Positions 13,453 to 24,022 of a stretch of DNA of 64,000 nt are shown here, piece after piece. The notes under the pieces were generated by a model. That model made no database searches. It worked only from the letters and a program-made list of their open reading frames with translations, and was not told the origin of the DNA. The translations under genes and the position numbers were made by a program. Positions within the stretch are counted from its first letter, which is position 1. Each line of letters opens with the position of its first letter. Source of the DNA: Artocarpus heterophyllus (lineage: Eukaryota; Streptophyta; Magnoliopsida; Rosales; Moraceae); NCBI GenBank assembly GCA_025403435.1, contig CM046330.1:21970239-22034238 (forward strand), given 5' to 3'.

Positions 13453-13515
13453 CTTTCTTGGAGTTGTGAGAGTCCCATCAACATCAAATAGAGCAAGTAC
13501 ACCAGGCTTCCTCAA
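13453..13515 (-). CDS. PMM: Phosphomannomutase exon 1, codons 3-23, separated from its start codon by element D
   Basis: Phosphomannomutase converts mannose-6-phosphate to mannose-1-phosphate in the cytosol, on the path to GDP-mannose and ascorbate. On the minus strand these 21 codons read LRKPGVLALFDVDGTLTTPRK. They contain the HAD-superfamily motif DVDGTLT with the nucleophilic and acid/base aspartates, in the exact N-terminal position of eukaryotic PMM (typical plant N-terminus xPGxxALFDVDGTLTAPRK). The exon ends with AAG followed by a GT donor (13452-13451). The start codon and codon 2 lie beyond element D at 18980-18985, and the remaining exons would be left of the window. Because the gypsy element splits codon 3, this copy should be inactive unless another allele or copy exists. 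The identification rests on 23 codons and the splice site. Confidence 0.8.
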
Positions 13516-13517
13516 TG
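13513..13517. other. Target-site duplication of element D, left copy (caatg)
   Basis: The five bases caatg directly precede the LTR start TGCAACGCCC and are repeated exactly at 18977-18981 after the other LTR's terminal GTGACA. On the minus strand they cover codon 3 and part of codon 2 of the PMM gene. Confidence 0.9.
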
Positions 13518-13807
13518 TGCAACGCCCCGATATTTATTTAATGTTAAAGTAATATAAATGATGAATTAGTGTGCCATAATTAATGTTTTAACATTAATTA
13601 GATTATTTGGTTAGATTTTGAATATTTGGTTGTTTTGTTAATTTGTTGAATCCAAATGATTTCTTATTGATTTAAATTGATGTTTTAAGTTTTAAAACAC
13701 AACAATTTGTAAAATGTTAAAAATACTTCATTTTACAAAACCGTGGGCGGCACATGGTTTTTGCACAGTAAAACCGCCCACTGATTTTCTCTATTTATTT
13801 CCTTTCC

Positions 13808-13890
13808 CTCTCTCTCTCTCTCTCCTCACTCTCACTCACTCTCTCTCTCTCTCTCTCTTGATCTCTCTCTCGGCAACCCTCTCTCTCTCT
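13808..13890. repeat. CT microsatellite in the 5' LTR of element D
   Basis: A run of mostly CT dinucleotides interrupted by single changes, about 83 bp, just downstream of a CTATTTATT box. The corresponding tract in the 3' LTR (17178-17250) is shorter, so the tract length has changed since insertion. CT-rich tracts downstream of TATA-like boxes are frequent in plant promoters and 5' leaders. Confidence 0.7.
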
Positions 13891-14370
13891 ATCTCTCTCA
13901 AAATTTTTGAAACCAAATTTGAATCCAAGCTTCGGGTTAGCAAGGAGGAAGATCGGGGATGTGATTTAGCAACCGAGAACGTGGATTGAAGCTTCGAGTC
14001 AAGGTTAGTTTTGAAATTTCTAAACTTTTTTCAAAATTTTCAATTTTCTGCATTTTTGAAATCTAGGTTTGTTTAAACTTAGAAAACCTTGGATTTGAGT
14101 TAAATGGACTTAGAACAACTAAAATCTAAACTTAGATTGAAGAAAAACGGATTGAATTCAAGATTTTTCATTTTTCTCCCTATTTTTACTTTTTGGATTT
14201 TTGAGATTTTTGAGTTTAAATCTTGTTTAAATGAGTCCAAATGTGTTCTAGGATGTTTTTCTATCAACTATGATTATTTTCTATGCCTGGCATTTGAAAA
14301 AAACATGTTAGAATCAAGATTTGGGTTTTAGGAAAATCGAAACCCGTGGCTGAAATTTCTGGGTTTTCCC

Positions 14371-14545
14371 AGTTCGACAGGCCGAACTGTGTGTTTGGCA
14401 GGCCGAAACAGGGATCGACAGGCCAGTGTTCTTCCGTCCTGCAGGCCGAACCTGGAGAAATGACCGGCCGACCGGACCTGGCCTCCGGCAGGCCGAATTG
14501 TGCAGTTCGGCCGACCGAAGCAGGGAGTCCGGCAAGCCGACCGAG
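14371..14545. repeat. Cluster of ggcaggccgaa-like GC units in element D LTR (copy 1)
   Basis: About eight imperfect units of the form (t/c)cg(g/a)caggccgaac and the related ggccgaccgg, in about 175 bp inside an otherwise AT-rich LTR. The same units recur in the other LTR (17721-17870) and in unrelated copia elements (57177-57233 and 63585-63800). Confidence 0.75.
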
Positions 14546-15128
14546 GCATGGAAATTTTTGTGATTTTTACCCGTTTTCACTGTTTTGAACCCTGATTTAA
14601 ATTCCAACCTTATAGAATGATTTTAATGATACAAATGGCACACTAGGACATCATGAAATGGTTTAGTAACATAGAATGTCTCGAACTAGTTATTGATCGA
14701 CTTAGTTTGTATCTAGGATCGTTTGTGGTTCCGCGGAGCTAACGTATAGTGGACCGGAATTACGGTGTGGGGCACCGGCACGAGCATTGAGGTAGGACTT
14801 CTATCCTATTTCTTTGGTAGCCTGGTTTTGAAATGATTTGGCTTTAAAAAGGATTTCTATTAAAATGATTTTAACGGTTGTTTGAAAAATGAATTTATCG
14901 GTTATATTTTGATATACCGTGAACTGAAATGAACTTCATAATGAATATAAATGACAACACTCGGTAATTGGGTTTTGAATGATGATGATAATAAACATAT
15001 AGGCGTGATGCCATATCAGAGATCGGGTCGTGTAGCGATCGACCTTGGGGGCGGGTCCCGAAACCCAGCTGGGCCACTACAGTGGTGATATTATGGTTTG
15101 CCTAGGAAAAGAAAAAAATGATATTTCT

Positions 15129-16840
15129 CCGATCACAAGAGTTTGAGGTATTTGTTCACTTAGAGGGATCTCAATTTGAGGCAGCGTAGATGGGTAGAGT
15201 ATATGGAGGATTATGATTTCGCATTGCAGTATCATCCCGGGAAAGCTAATGTGGTCGCGGATGCGCTTAGCAGGAAGTCTTCAGGGATTCTCGCTTGTTT
15301 GGCTTTTGAGGACTGGAGCAGGGATGCGACAGTGAGCGAGTTTAGGCTACGGTATCATGAAGAATGTGATCGAGTTTCGGTATATCATGTGGAAGTGACT
15401 CCAGCTCTTGTTCGGATGGTGAAGCAAAGTCAGTGGCAGGATCGACATTTGCAGGGGATTTGGTCGCGGATTCAAAACGGGGAGCAGTTTGAAGAATGGA
15501 GCGTGCATGCAGATGGATTGTTGTACTTCCAGGAGCATCTTGCAGTTCCAGTTATCGCTGAGGTGACGAAATCCGTTCTAGACGAAGCTCACAGGTCTCA
15601 GTTTGCTATTCATCCGAGGAGCACAAAGATATATCGCGATTTGAAGAGGCAGTATTGGTGGAGAGGCATGAAGAAAGATGTTCGCGAGTATGTGGCCAAG
15701 TGTTCGACGTGTCTTCAGGTGAAAGCCGAGCATCAGAAGCCTGCAGGTCAGCTTCAGCCGCTTCCTATTCCAGGGTGGAAATGGGAGCATGTGACGATGG
15801 ATCTTCTCATAGGATTGCCGAGGACGTAGCAGCGGCACGATGTAGTTTGGGTTGTGGTTGATAGGTTGACAAAATCGACGCATTTCATTTCGTTTAGGTC
15901 GACGTGTTCGAGGAGGATTCTCGGGGAGTTGTATATGCAGAACATTGTGAGGTTGCATGGGGTTCCTTTGTCCATCACCTCTGATCGAGACACCAGGTTT
16001 AATGCTAAGTACTAGAGGAGTTTTCAGGAGGCTTTAGGTACGGATTTGAACTTCAATACGGCGTTTCATCCTCAGACTGATGGGCAATCTGAGCGGGTTA
16101 CTCAGATTCTCGAGGATATGTTGCGTGCCTGTGCGTTGGACTTCAGCGGGAATTGGAAGCAATGTTTGCATTTGGCGAAGTTCGCGTACAACAATAGCTA
16201 TCAGGCGAGTATCGGTATGGCACCATTTGAGGCGTTGTATGGGCGACCGTGTCGGTCACCTGTGTGTTAGGCCGAGCAGGAAGATAGGGTTATTCTTGGG
16301 CCGGATGAGATCCGTGATAGTAACAAGAAAGTCGCGGTGATTCGAGATAGGTTGAGGGCAGCTCAGAGTCGGCAGAAGAGCTACGCGGATAGGAGACATA
16401 GACCTTTAGAGTTCGCAGTTGGAGATTTTGTTCTCTTGAGGGTATCACCTCGTAAGGGAACTATGTGGTTCGGAGTGAGTGGGAAGCTCGCGCTGAGGTA
16501 TATTGGGCCATTCGAGATCACTCAGCGTGTTGGTGTGGTCGCTTATCGGCTTGATCTTCTGCGCGAACTTTCTCATATGCACGATGTGTTTCATGTGTCG
16601 ATGCTTAGGAAGTGTCTACCTGAGTAGGGTAAGATAGTTTCATTTCGCGATGTGTAGGTTCAGGAAGATACGACATACAAAGAAGTGCCGATGCAGATTA
16701 TCGACCGGAAAGTCATTAGCTTGCGTCGTCGTGAGATACCGTTGGTAAAAGTCGTGTGGCAGCATCATGGGGTTGATGAAGCCACTTGGGAACTAGAGTC
16801 GAATATGCGGGAATTGTATCCGCATTTGTTTTGTTTCTGA
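15129..16840 (+). pseudogene. Element D pol remnant: RNase H end, integrase, chromodomain-like tail
   Basis: Translation begins inside RNase H (SDHKSLRYLFT, then LRQRRWVEYMEDYDF and YHPGKANVVADALSRK). The integrase zinc region follows with CSTC, then a catalytic core with MDLL, TSDRDTRF and HPQTDGQSERV, giving the D, D and E residues at about 15800, 15985 and 16090. GKLALRYIGPFEI is the GPY/F-type module. The last part (about 16640-16840) reads IDRKV and IPLVKVVWQHHGVDEATWE, as in chromodomain-bearing Tekay/Del elements. In-frame stops (near 15175, 15826, 16013, 16268, 16625 and 16657) include TAG where relatives have tryptophan or glutamine. Gag, protease and most of RT are deleted. Confidence 0.9.
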
Positions 16841-16873
16841 AATGAGTTGTAAATTTCGAGGGCGAAATTTCTT

Positions 16874-16888
16874 TTAGGGGTGGAGAGT
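16874..16888 (+). other. Polypurine tract of element D
   Basis: The sequence taggggtggagagt ends directly at the 3' LTR start (TGTAACGCCC at 16889). This is the usual gypsy plus-strand primer layout and sets the LTR boundary. Confidence 0.7.
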
Positions 16889-18976
16889 TGTAACGCCCTG
16901 AAATTTATTTAATATTAATGTAATATAAATGATGAATTAGTGTGCCATAATTAATGTTTTAACATTAATTAGATTATTTGGTTGGATTTTGAATTTTTGG
17001 TTGTTTTGTTAATTTGATGAATCCAAATGATTTCTTATTGATTTAAATTGATGTTTCGAGTTTTAAAATACAACAATTTGTAAAATGTTAAAAATACTAC
17101 GTTTTACAAAACCGTGGGCGGCACATGGTTTTCGCACAGTAAAATCGCCCACCGATTTCTCTATTTATTTCCTTTCCCTCTCTCTTTCTCTCTCCTCACT
17201 CTCTCTCTTGATCTCTCTCTCGGCAACCCCCCCTCTCTCTATCTCTCTCAAAATTTTTGAAACCAAATTCGAATCCAAGCTTCGGGTTAGCAAGGAGGAA
17301 GCTCGAGGACGTGATTTAGCAACCGAGAACGCGGATTGAAGCTTCTATTCGAGGTTAGTTTTGAAATTTCTAAACTTTTTTCAAAATTTTCAATTTTGTG
17401 CATTTTTGAAATCTAGGTTTGTTTAAACTTAGAAAACCTTGGATTTGAGTTAAATGGACTTAGAACAACTAAAATCTAAACTTAGATTGAAGAAAAACGG
17501 ATTGAATTCAAGATTTTTCATTTTTCTTCCTATTTTTACATTTTAAGATTTTTGAGATTTTTGAGTTTAAATCTTGTTTAAATGAGTCCAAATGTGTTCT
17601 AGGATGTTTTTCTATCAACTATGATTATTTTCTATGCCTGGGATTTGAGAAAAACAGGTTAGAATCAAGATTTGGGTTTTGGGGAAATCGAAACCCGTGG
17701 CTGAAATTTCTGGGTTTTCCCAGTTCGGCAGGCCGAAACAGGGATCGACAGGACGGTGTTTTTCCGTCCGGTAGGCCAAACCTGGAGAAATGACCGGCCG
17801 ACCGGACCTAGCCTCCGGCATGTCAAATTGTGCAGTTCGGCCGGCCGAAGCAGGGAGTCCGGCAGGCCGACCGAGGCATGGAAATTTTTGTGATTTTTAC
17901 CCATTTTCACTGTTTTGAACCCTGATTTAAATTCTAACCTTATAGAATGATTTTAATGATACAAATGGCACACTAGGACATCATGAAATGGTTTAGTAAC
18001 ATAGAATGTCTCGAACTAGTTATTGATCGACTTAGTTTGTATCTAGGATTGTTCGTGGTTCCGCGGAGCTAACGTATAGCGGACCAGGATTTCGGTATGG
18101 GACACCGGCACGAGCATTGAGGTAGGACTTCTATCCTATTTCTTTGGTAGCCTCGTTTTGAAATGATTTGGCTTTAAAAAGGATTTCTATTAAAATGATT
18201 TCAACGGTTATTTGAAAAATGAATTTATCGGTTATATTTTGATATACTGTGAACTGAAATGAACTTCATAATGAATATAAATGACAACACTCGGTAATTG
18301 GGTTTTGAATGATGATGATAATAAACATATAGGCGTGATGCCATATCAGAGATCGAGTGTGTAGCGATCGACCTTGGGGGCAGGTCCCGAAACCCAGCTG
18401 GGCCACTACGGTGGTGATATTATGGTTTGCCTAGGAAAAGAAAAAAATGATATTTCTGATTGTGCGAGTAGACGGTTCTGGGTTAGGACGGTTCTACTCA
18501 AAATTGTTTATTTATTTATTTATTTAAGGTTTCTCTTGAGTACTCCTAAACAATGAAATATTTCTTTGAATTAAATTATTTTAATAAAACATAGTCTTAC
18601 TGAGCCTTTCGCTCACGTTTTATTTGTTTTAAATTTCCTCCTCTAGGTGGTTTCCCATTTAGGTTTGGAGAGGATTCTTCGGACCGAACTCAGGAGCAAT
18701 AGAAGGATTATTTAATTTATTTGTATTATTTAAATCAAGGCATGTAAGAATCTTAACTTTATTTGTATCTTGGACTATAATTGTATTTATGATATTGTCA
18801 GTACCATGTGTGTGCACAAGTTGTGGGTCTGTGGGACCTATATTCGCTATGTTTATTATTTAATTTTTTATATTTTATATTTAACTCAAACTTTTAAACT
18901 TTAGATTTTAATTAAATTTTCTTTTAATTAATTTAAATAATCCGTCACGTCACCTCCTGTACTCCGGGGCGTGACA
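16889..18976 (+). repeat. 3' LTR of element D, complete (2088 bp)
   Basis: It runs from TGTAACGCCC to GGGGCGTGACA, with inverted ends (TGT.ACGCCC/GGGGCGTgACA), and is followed by the TSD caatg. It shares about 1.6 kb with 13518-15128; its last 520 bp have no counterpart in the truncated 5' LTR. The GC-unit cluster lies at 17721-17870. Confidence 0.9.
17721..17870. repeat. Cluster of ggcaggccgaa-like GC units in element D LTR (copy 2)
   Basis: Same cluster as in the 5' LTR but with fewer units, because about 25 bp near the start are missing. Units include cggcaggccgaaac, tcggccggccgaag and ccggcaggccgacc. Confidence 0.7.
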
Positions 18977-18981
18977 CAATG
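18977..18981. other. Target-site duplication of element D, right copy (caatg)
   Basis: Exact repeat of 13513-13517, immediately after the LTR end GTGACA. Removing D plus one copy restores a continuous reading frame from the PMM start codon into codon 4 and beyond. Confidence 0.9.
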
Positions 18982-18985
18982 CCAT
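18980..18985 (-). CDS. PMM: Phosphomannomutase start codon and codon 2
   Basis: On the minus strand ATG GCA precedes the duplicated TTG codon, giving MAL followed (across element D) by RKPGVLALFDVDGTLT. The start is chosen because plant PMM proteins begin about ten residues before the DVDGT motif. The region to the right (18986 to about 19200) would be the 5' UTR and promoter; a TATTATAAAG-like box lies near 19091-19100 on the minus strand, but its role is not shown. Confidence 0.7.
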
Positions 18986-20025
18986 TTGCACTTTTCAATT
19001 TTTCAACAGCCAAACGCACAACAAGATGTTGAGAACACTAAAAGATTAATGTTGTGCACAGCGAAAACTAAATTGAGTTTACAATTAACTTTATAATATT
19101 GTGATCAACTCCGAGTTCCATTGTAAATCTTTTAATCCTCATTGAGTTGCAAAAATGAAAAAAACACATCCAAAGTAAAAGGTAAAACCCATTACAGACA
19201 ACGATTTTGTTGTTCAAACTTTGGTACCAATTGAAGGAAACCAAACAGATGAATAGAAAATATGAAACGAGAAGAGATTAAGAGGAATGATGCAATTCCC
19301 TTTACCTGGATAGATCACGCCGTTCCTCTTTGACATATGTGATCTATCGTTTTTTCCTTTTTTTAAAATAATTTTCCATAGAAAACTAATAATATAGGAA
19401 ACTTTATTAATAATTATCAAAATCACTTTTACGATTGATAAAAAAATATATATGTTTGTAGAATTAAGAGGTGGATATGCGAATAGCAGGTTTTGACATA
19501 TCTGAAATAAATTGTATATATACGGGATAAATAGTTAATTTAGTAAGACTGATTAAAATAATTTATTTAATTATTTTAGGGGTTAAATAATTTATTTATT
19601 GGGAGAATAAATTATTAATCTAATATATATCTTATTTACCTCAAATATTATAAAGCTTCATTCTTTTTAAGTTTCGAAAGAAAAGACTTTTTACCGTCAC
19701 TTGATTTCCCTATAAATTTAATTATTAAAAACAAAGCTCTTTCTCTAGTGTAACTTTTCTTTTTTACTACCTAATAAAAATGACAACAATAATTGTTTCG
19801 ATAATTTTTCAAGATGCAAAATTTAGAGTAGGTATTAAAAAAAAAAAAAAAAAACTGCCCATTGTTGAGATACTGCATGAATTAAGAAATGACGTGATAA
19901 CCAGTAGGCATATATTTCCCCAAATGATAATAGCATTTAAAACACAAAGTGTATGTTTTTTTCGAAAGAAAAAGAGAAAAAAAGCGAGAGTGAGAACTAC
20001 TTCATTTTTCTAATCTAATTATTAA
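18986..20025. other. PMM upstream flank, no gene recognised
   Basis: AT-rich sequence that should include the 5' UTR and promoter of the disrupted PMM gene (transcribed leftward). Small open frames here have no recognisable domain. A long A-run lies at about 19838-19853. Confidence 0.4.
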
Positions 20026-20170
20026 GGTGTTTGGCATATGATAGTCCACACCATTATCTCAGTTATAAATATTGTAAAGCAAAGTAAAAAGTTGTTACAG
20101 TATAAAGCTCTCACATATTACAGTAGAAACAGTTCTAACTAATGGCTTCTACTACTATGCCAAACACCCT
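20026..20170. mobile_element. MITE, about 145 bp, with GGTGTTTGGCATA terminal inverted repeats
   Basis: The left end reads aggtgtttggcata and the right end tatgccaaacaccct, which are inverted copies of about 14 bp. The interior is AT-rich and has no coding capacity. The ggtgtttgg/ccaaacacc ends resemble hAT-type plant MITEs. A clear 8-bp target duplication could not be made out, so the superfamily is uncertain. Related internal sequence (tataaagctctca) occurs around 24220-24300. Confidence 0.65.
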
Positions 20171-21854
20171 ATATGCATTTAATTACAAAATTAATAATGA
20201 AAGTTCAACATATAAAAAAAATAAGAATTCAGTGGGCCTTATAGTCAATCATATTTTTTTAAAAAATAGTTGATAATTAAGTCCAATTTTTTCTATTATT
20301 TTCATATATCCAAAACGAAAAAAATAGAATATCAATATTTGTACATTGTTAACAATAGATCACAGTCAGAAGGAATATGTGTAAATTTTACTTGTATGCC
20401 CCTAGTAAATTTGTATATTATGATCCGATGATTTTTTAACCATATATAAGGATATTTTAGTTATTACATTGATAAGATTTTAAATATTAAAAATAATAAA
20501 TACCGTAAAAAGAATTTTTTTTTTTTTTTGCACCGGCTAATCCATTGTTTACCTTATCTTTCCAATCTTACTACTTTTCTTGTTAAATTCCTACATGAAT
20601 AATACTGGCTTTTGCTTATGGTTCCCACAGTCCTTCAGGTGGGAATGTCGAATTGAAGCTTCGGTGTTCCCCCGTAATGTTCCAAGAGTTTGAGCTGAAT
20701 AATTTATTCATTGTTTGTTTTATCATTACGAGTCACCAAAAACAATTATTAAACGGCTGTTCATCATTGTGAAATAAAATAATAGTAAGAGAAACCACAC
20801 GGTGGCTGCTATTTTGTCTAATAATAGACAGCTGCTGTCGACAGGTCAGACACGAAGCAGTTAAACATCTTGGGAAATTTCCACTGTTTGGTATTCCCAA
20901 ACGGCAAGTATGACGATCAAACAGGTACTTAGTATCTTCAACTTTTCTTTTTGCACATAAAGAAGAGAATGCAAGTTTGGGTCTCCTTCCAATACCTGTC
21001 AAGCATCAGTTCCTTCAATTTTTTGCTTTTTTTCTTATTTGTTTTATTTCTTTAATCTTTTTTTCTTCTTTTTCTTTATTTTTCCTTTTTACTTTTTTTT
21101 TTCAAAAGTTTCCATGTAAAAATAATTTTTCTGAAATGACATCTTTATAAATGTGGCCCTCACATATAAACTTTATTTTTCTATTAATTATGTTAAAACA
21201 TTTTTTCCCGATGACCTAATATTTTCTTATTTGTAACTTATATATAACATACTGTGTAGTCTGTCGGATGATGTTTTTTTAAATGTGATCTATTTAGAGA
21301 GTGTTTAACGATATCATTTCAACTGTTATAGTGTAAAGCACTTACATAAGTACTGTCAAATGCACTCTTAATTTAAGTATTCCTTTACTAAACTAAACTA
21401 ATATACATTAATGCTCAAACTTTGTGGTTTCGAGACAACGCAGCAGTTGGTTGGCAGGCCCACTAGTTTAGTGATTACAATTAGTGAGGGAGTATAAGCA
21501 TTGACTGTACTCTTACCGATGTAGTTAGAAAGCACCTGTCTAGTGGTTGCATCTAGCACAAACTTGAACAATCCAACTCAAGTGAAGAAGATGGTTTAGC
21601 AGTAATTTGCACCACTTTTTGCTTTATTTCCGAAGGAAGCTTCTCTATAAAACATCTGTAATAATTAACAAATTCATTTTCTTTTATTTATTTATTTTTT
21701 TTACCATTCGTAGCTTCTATCAAAACATATATTTGTTTTGTAGTTGGCAGGAAACTTCCTAGTACTTGACACCACTTCTATTTTGGTTTTTTTGTTTGTT
21801 TGTTTGGCTTTTTGTTTTTTTTTTTGTTTGCATTTGCCTCTTTAAAGTTTCTTA
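20171..21854. other. Intergenic AT-rich sequence, nothing recognised
   Basis: Several T-rich tracts (20510-20530, 21020-21100, 21780-21830). A possible second small MITE-like unit (gagtgttt...gcactctt) lies at about 21299-21370. No convincing exon was found. Confidence 0.35.
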
Positions 21855-22620
21855 TTTTTGCAATGTAATTCCTAAATATAAAAATTTGTTTAACAACTAA
21901 GTCCTTAAACTTAATTAAATGTGACAATTAAGTTATAATCATCAATTAAAATTGAGACAAAAATGATCATATGAGATACACATGATCATTTAAAAGTTTC
22001 CAGCATCAAGTCCTATGAGCTGTTAACCACGTAGAAGGTTGACAGCAAGACGATTGATGGATGACAATGACTTGTTACCACAGGAGATGATTAATTGTAA
22101 CACACCAAGAGTTGGGGTGATTATTATAATTCCCCTGAGACGAATAGTCATACGTAATGTTTCATAAGTAAGGACACTATTTTCCAATGATATGAGACCT
22201 TTTAAGGTAAACGTTTCTCTTTTTTTGCAATGTAATCCTTACATGCGAAACCTTTTTTTTTTAAAAAAAAAACTGAGTCCTTAAACTTGTTAAGTGTGAC
22301 AATTAAATCATAATTACCAATTAAATGATTTATGAGATGCACATGATCATTTAAAAATCCCCAATGTCAAGATCTATGAGTTGTCAACCACATGGAAGGT
22401 TGATAGCGAGACGGTCGATGGATGATGACGACTTATTGCACTAGGAGCTGATAAATCGTAACACCCTGAAAAGTGGGTTGATTGTGACAACCATAATTCC
22501 GTTGAGGCAAAGAGGGCGAAGGAAGGGTAGGTTATGCAGTTCTTCATCGCTTGGGAATGGTCATGAGTAATGATTAATAAATAAGGACAAAATCTCAGGC
22601 TCTTTACAAATATGTCACAA
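21855..22620. repeat. Tandem duplication, two copies of a 355-395 bp unit
   Basis: Copy 1 (21855-22210) and copy 2 (22223-22620) share, in order, ttttgcaatgtaat, gtccttaaactt, gtgacaatta, catgatcattta, ggaaggttga or agaaggttga, gatggatga, and a (a/g)tgattgt/attat...aattcc block. They differ by many substitutions and small indels, so the duplication is old. A more divergent partial third copy lies at about 23035-23215. No protein is encoded. Confidence 0.65.
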
Positions 22621-23636
22621 AAATGAAGCTTGGATTGATTTATGCCGCTAAAAAATAATTGCAAAAAATTTCATGTCGTATCATCATACTATAATTTATA
22701 GTACCAAACATACTCTCAAAGCACAAATTAGATTATACAAAAAGAAGACAGTTTTTTATTGCCATTGAAAGTATATTAGTCTTTTTAATTTAATTGCCAT
22801 ATTTATTTATGTCATTTAATTAGATAGCTTTTAGATCAGACACAAATCAATCCACATAAAAAAAGTGTGGCCAAAAACATAAATATGTCTACCATCTCCT
22901 AATAGTATGAATCCTTCTGGGTAAAGCCTATGAGCAAAACTGTGCGTGCTGAGGCTTATAGCAAACAATATTATACCAAGCGGAGGTATGAGTCTTTACA
23001 GATGGTATCACAACCTTGACCTAGCTGAAAGTCTGGCCAATGAGAATGTTGGCCCCCAAAGGTGGGATGATTGTACTAACCATAATTTTCTTAAGGCGAA
23101 GATAGCTAAGAAAGAATAGGTTGTGTAGTCCCATATTGTTTGAGAATGATTACGAGTAATAGTTCATAAGTAAAGACATGAAGAATCATGCGGGTTTAGG
23201 CTCCAAGCAAATAATAGCATACCTAGTTGGGGTCGTTACATAAATGATACTCCAACTCTTTTGCTCTTTTGTTATTCATAAGTCTGGAACTTTGATGCTG
23301 TCTATAAAATAGATTGGTGTCCGGGTGATGTCTGTCCCATTTGTAAGTTCAACTGTGGGTCTCTTTGTAGTTGCTCGAGAACAGCCAGTTATTGGCTGCT
23401 TTGGTCTTTGAATGGCTCTGCCTTGCCTTTGTCTATGATAGAACTTAACTTTTGAGTTAATATTATATTAATAGTGGTCATGTGATCATAATAAGTAATA
23501 AATGTAGCTTAATTGTACCCTAAAAATTCGTGGGGATTGGTATATAATTAGATGTGACAACTAGCACCTTATTTAGAGGTAACTTATAAGTTAAGAGGAG
23601 CCATGCAATACGCGTCACCTTTGAGGAGTTGTACTT
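22621..23636. other. Intergenic sequence with a partial third copy of the upstream repeat
   Basis: About 23035-23215 carries ggtgggatgattgtactaac, then taattttcttaaggcgaag and gagtaatagttcataagtaa, matching the end of the tandem units at 21855-22620. Nothing else is recognised. Confidence 0.4.
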
Positions 23637-24022
23637 GTAATTATTTATTTTGTCAATGAATCATATATTGAGATCTTGTGTTTATGTTGCATCAAAAGAA
23701 AGGAGAAAATAAATAGTAATTCTATTTTGTTAATAATATGAATCAATTTATTAATAAAATCGCTATTTCTTTATGTGTGTGTTCATCACATCTTAAAGAA
23801 AGATAATGACGGTGATGAGATTAGAATTATTTACTTTGTCATTGAGAAGCAACTTAATTAATTATATATTGAGATTTTGTCTTACTTGAATCAAACGTAA
23901 AGAGAAAATAAAGAGTGATGTCATTTTTTTAATAATATGAATCAATTTTATTAATAAGATAACTATTTCTTTATGCGTGTTATTAAACCATAGAGAAAGA
24001 TAATAAAGGTAATGAGATTGGA
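23637..24022. repeat. Tandem repeat, two copies of an about 186-bp unit
   Basis: Copy 1 begins at 23637 and copy 2 at 23823. Both contain attattta(t/c)tttgtca, atatattgaga, aataatatgaatcaattt, tatttctttatg and ggt(g/a)atgagatt in the same order and at similar spacing. Substitutions are scattered. There is no coding capacity. Confidence 0.7.

Larger units (their letters stand above)
13518..15128 (+). repeat. 5' LTR of element D, 3' end deleted
   Basis: Co-linear with 16889 to about 18453, breaking after gatatttct. It contains a CT-microsatellite tract (13808-13890), then a GC-rich block of short ggcaggccgaa units (14371-14545). The block from ttgaggtaggacttctatcc on is conserved in both LTRs. 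Open frames on both strands in this LTR are not conserved as proteins. Confidence 0.85.
13518..18976 (+). mobile_element. Element D: Ty3/gypsy chromovirus (Tekay/Del-like), internally deleted
   Basis: LTRs beginning TG(T/C)AACGCCC and ending GGGGCGTGACA are flanked by a perfect 5-bp TSD. Between them only the end of RNase H, the integrase and a chromodomain-like tail remain. The 5' LTR is joined directly to RNase H at about 15128/15129, so the last 520 bp or so of that LTR, the primer-binding site, gag, protease and most of RT are missing. The copy cannot move by itself. The two LTRs look very similar over the shared 1.6 kb, suggesting a younger insertion than the copia copies here. Clade placement rests on the C-terminal IPLVKVVWQHHG..ATWE block. 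Confidence 0.9.

Noticed and set aside
13714..13989. 91-residue open frame with a leucine/serine-rich middle, also present at 17085-17339
   Set aside because: It spans the CT microsatellite of the LTR, which encodes L/S repeats in any frame; the lengths differ between LTRs. Treated as LTR leader, not a gene.
14314..14607. Overlapping open frames on both strands in the GC-rich block of element D's LTR
   Set aside because: Both strands stay open because the block is made of repeated GC units. The frames are not conserved in the second LTR (17615-17910) and show no domain.
20733..21002. 89-residue minus-strand frame near a CTGTCGACAG-like palindrome
   Set aside because: No recognisable domain, splice sites or homologous block in the window; left as intergenic.
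22374..22664. 96-residue minus-strand frame
   Set aside because: Lies in the old tandem duplication, is absent from its sister copy and has no recognisable motif.
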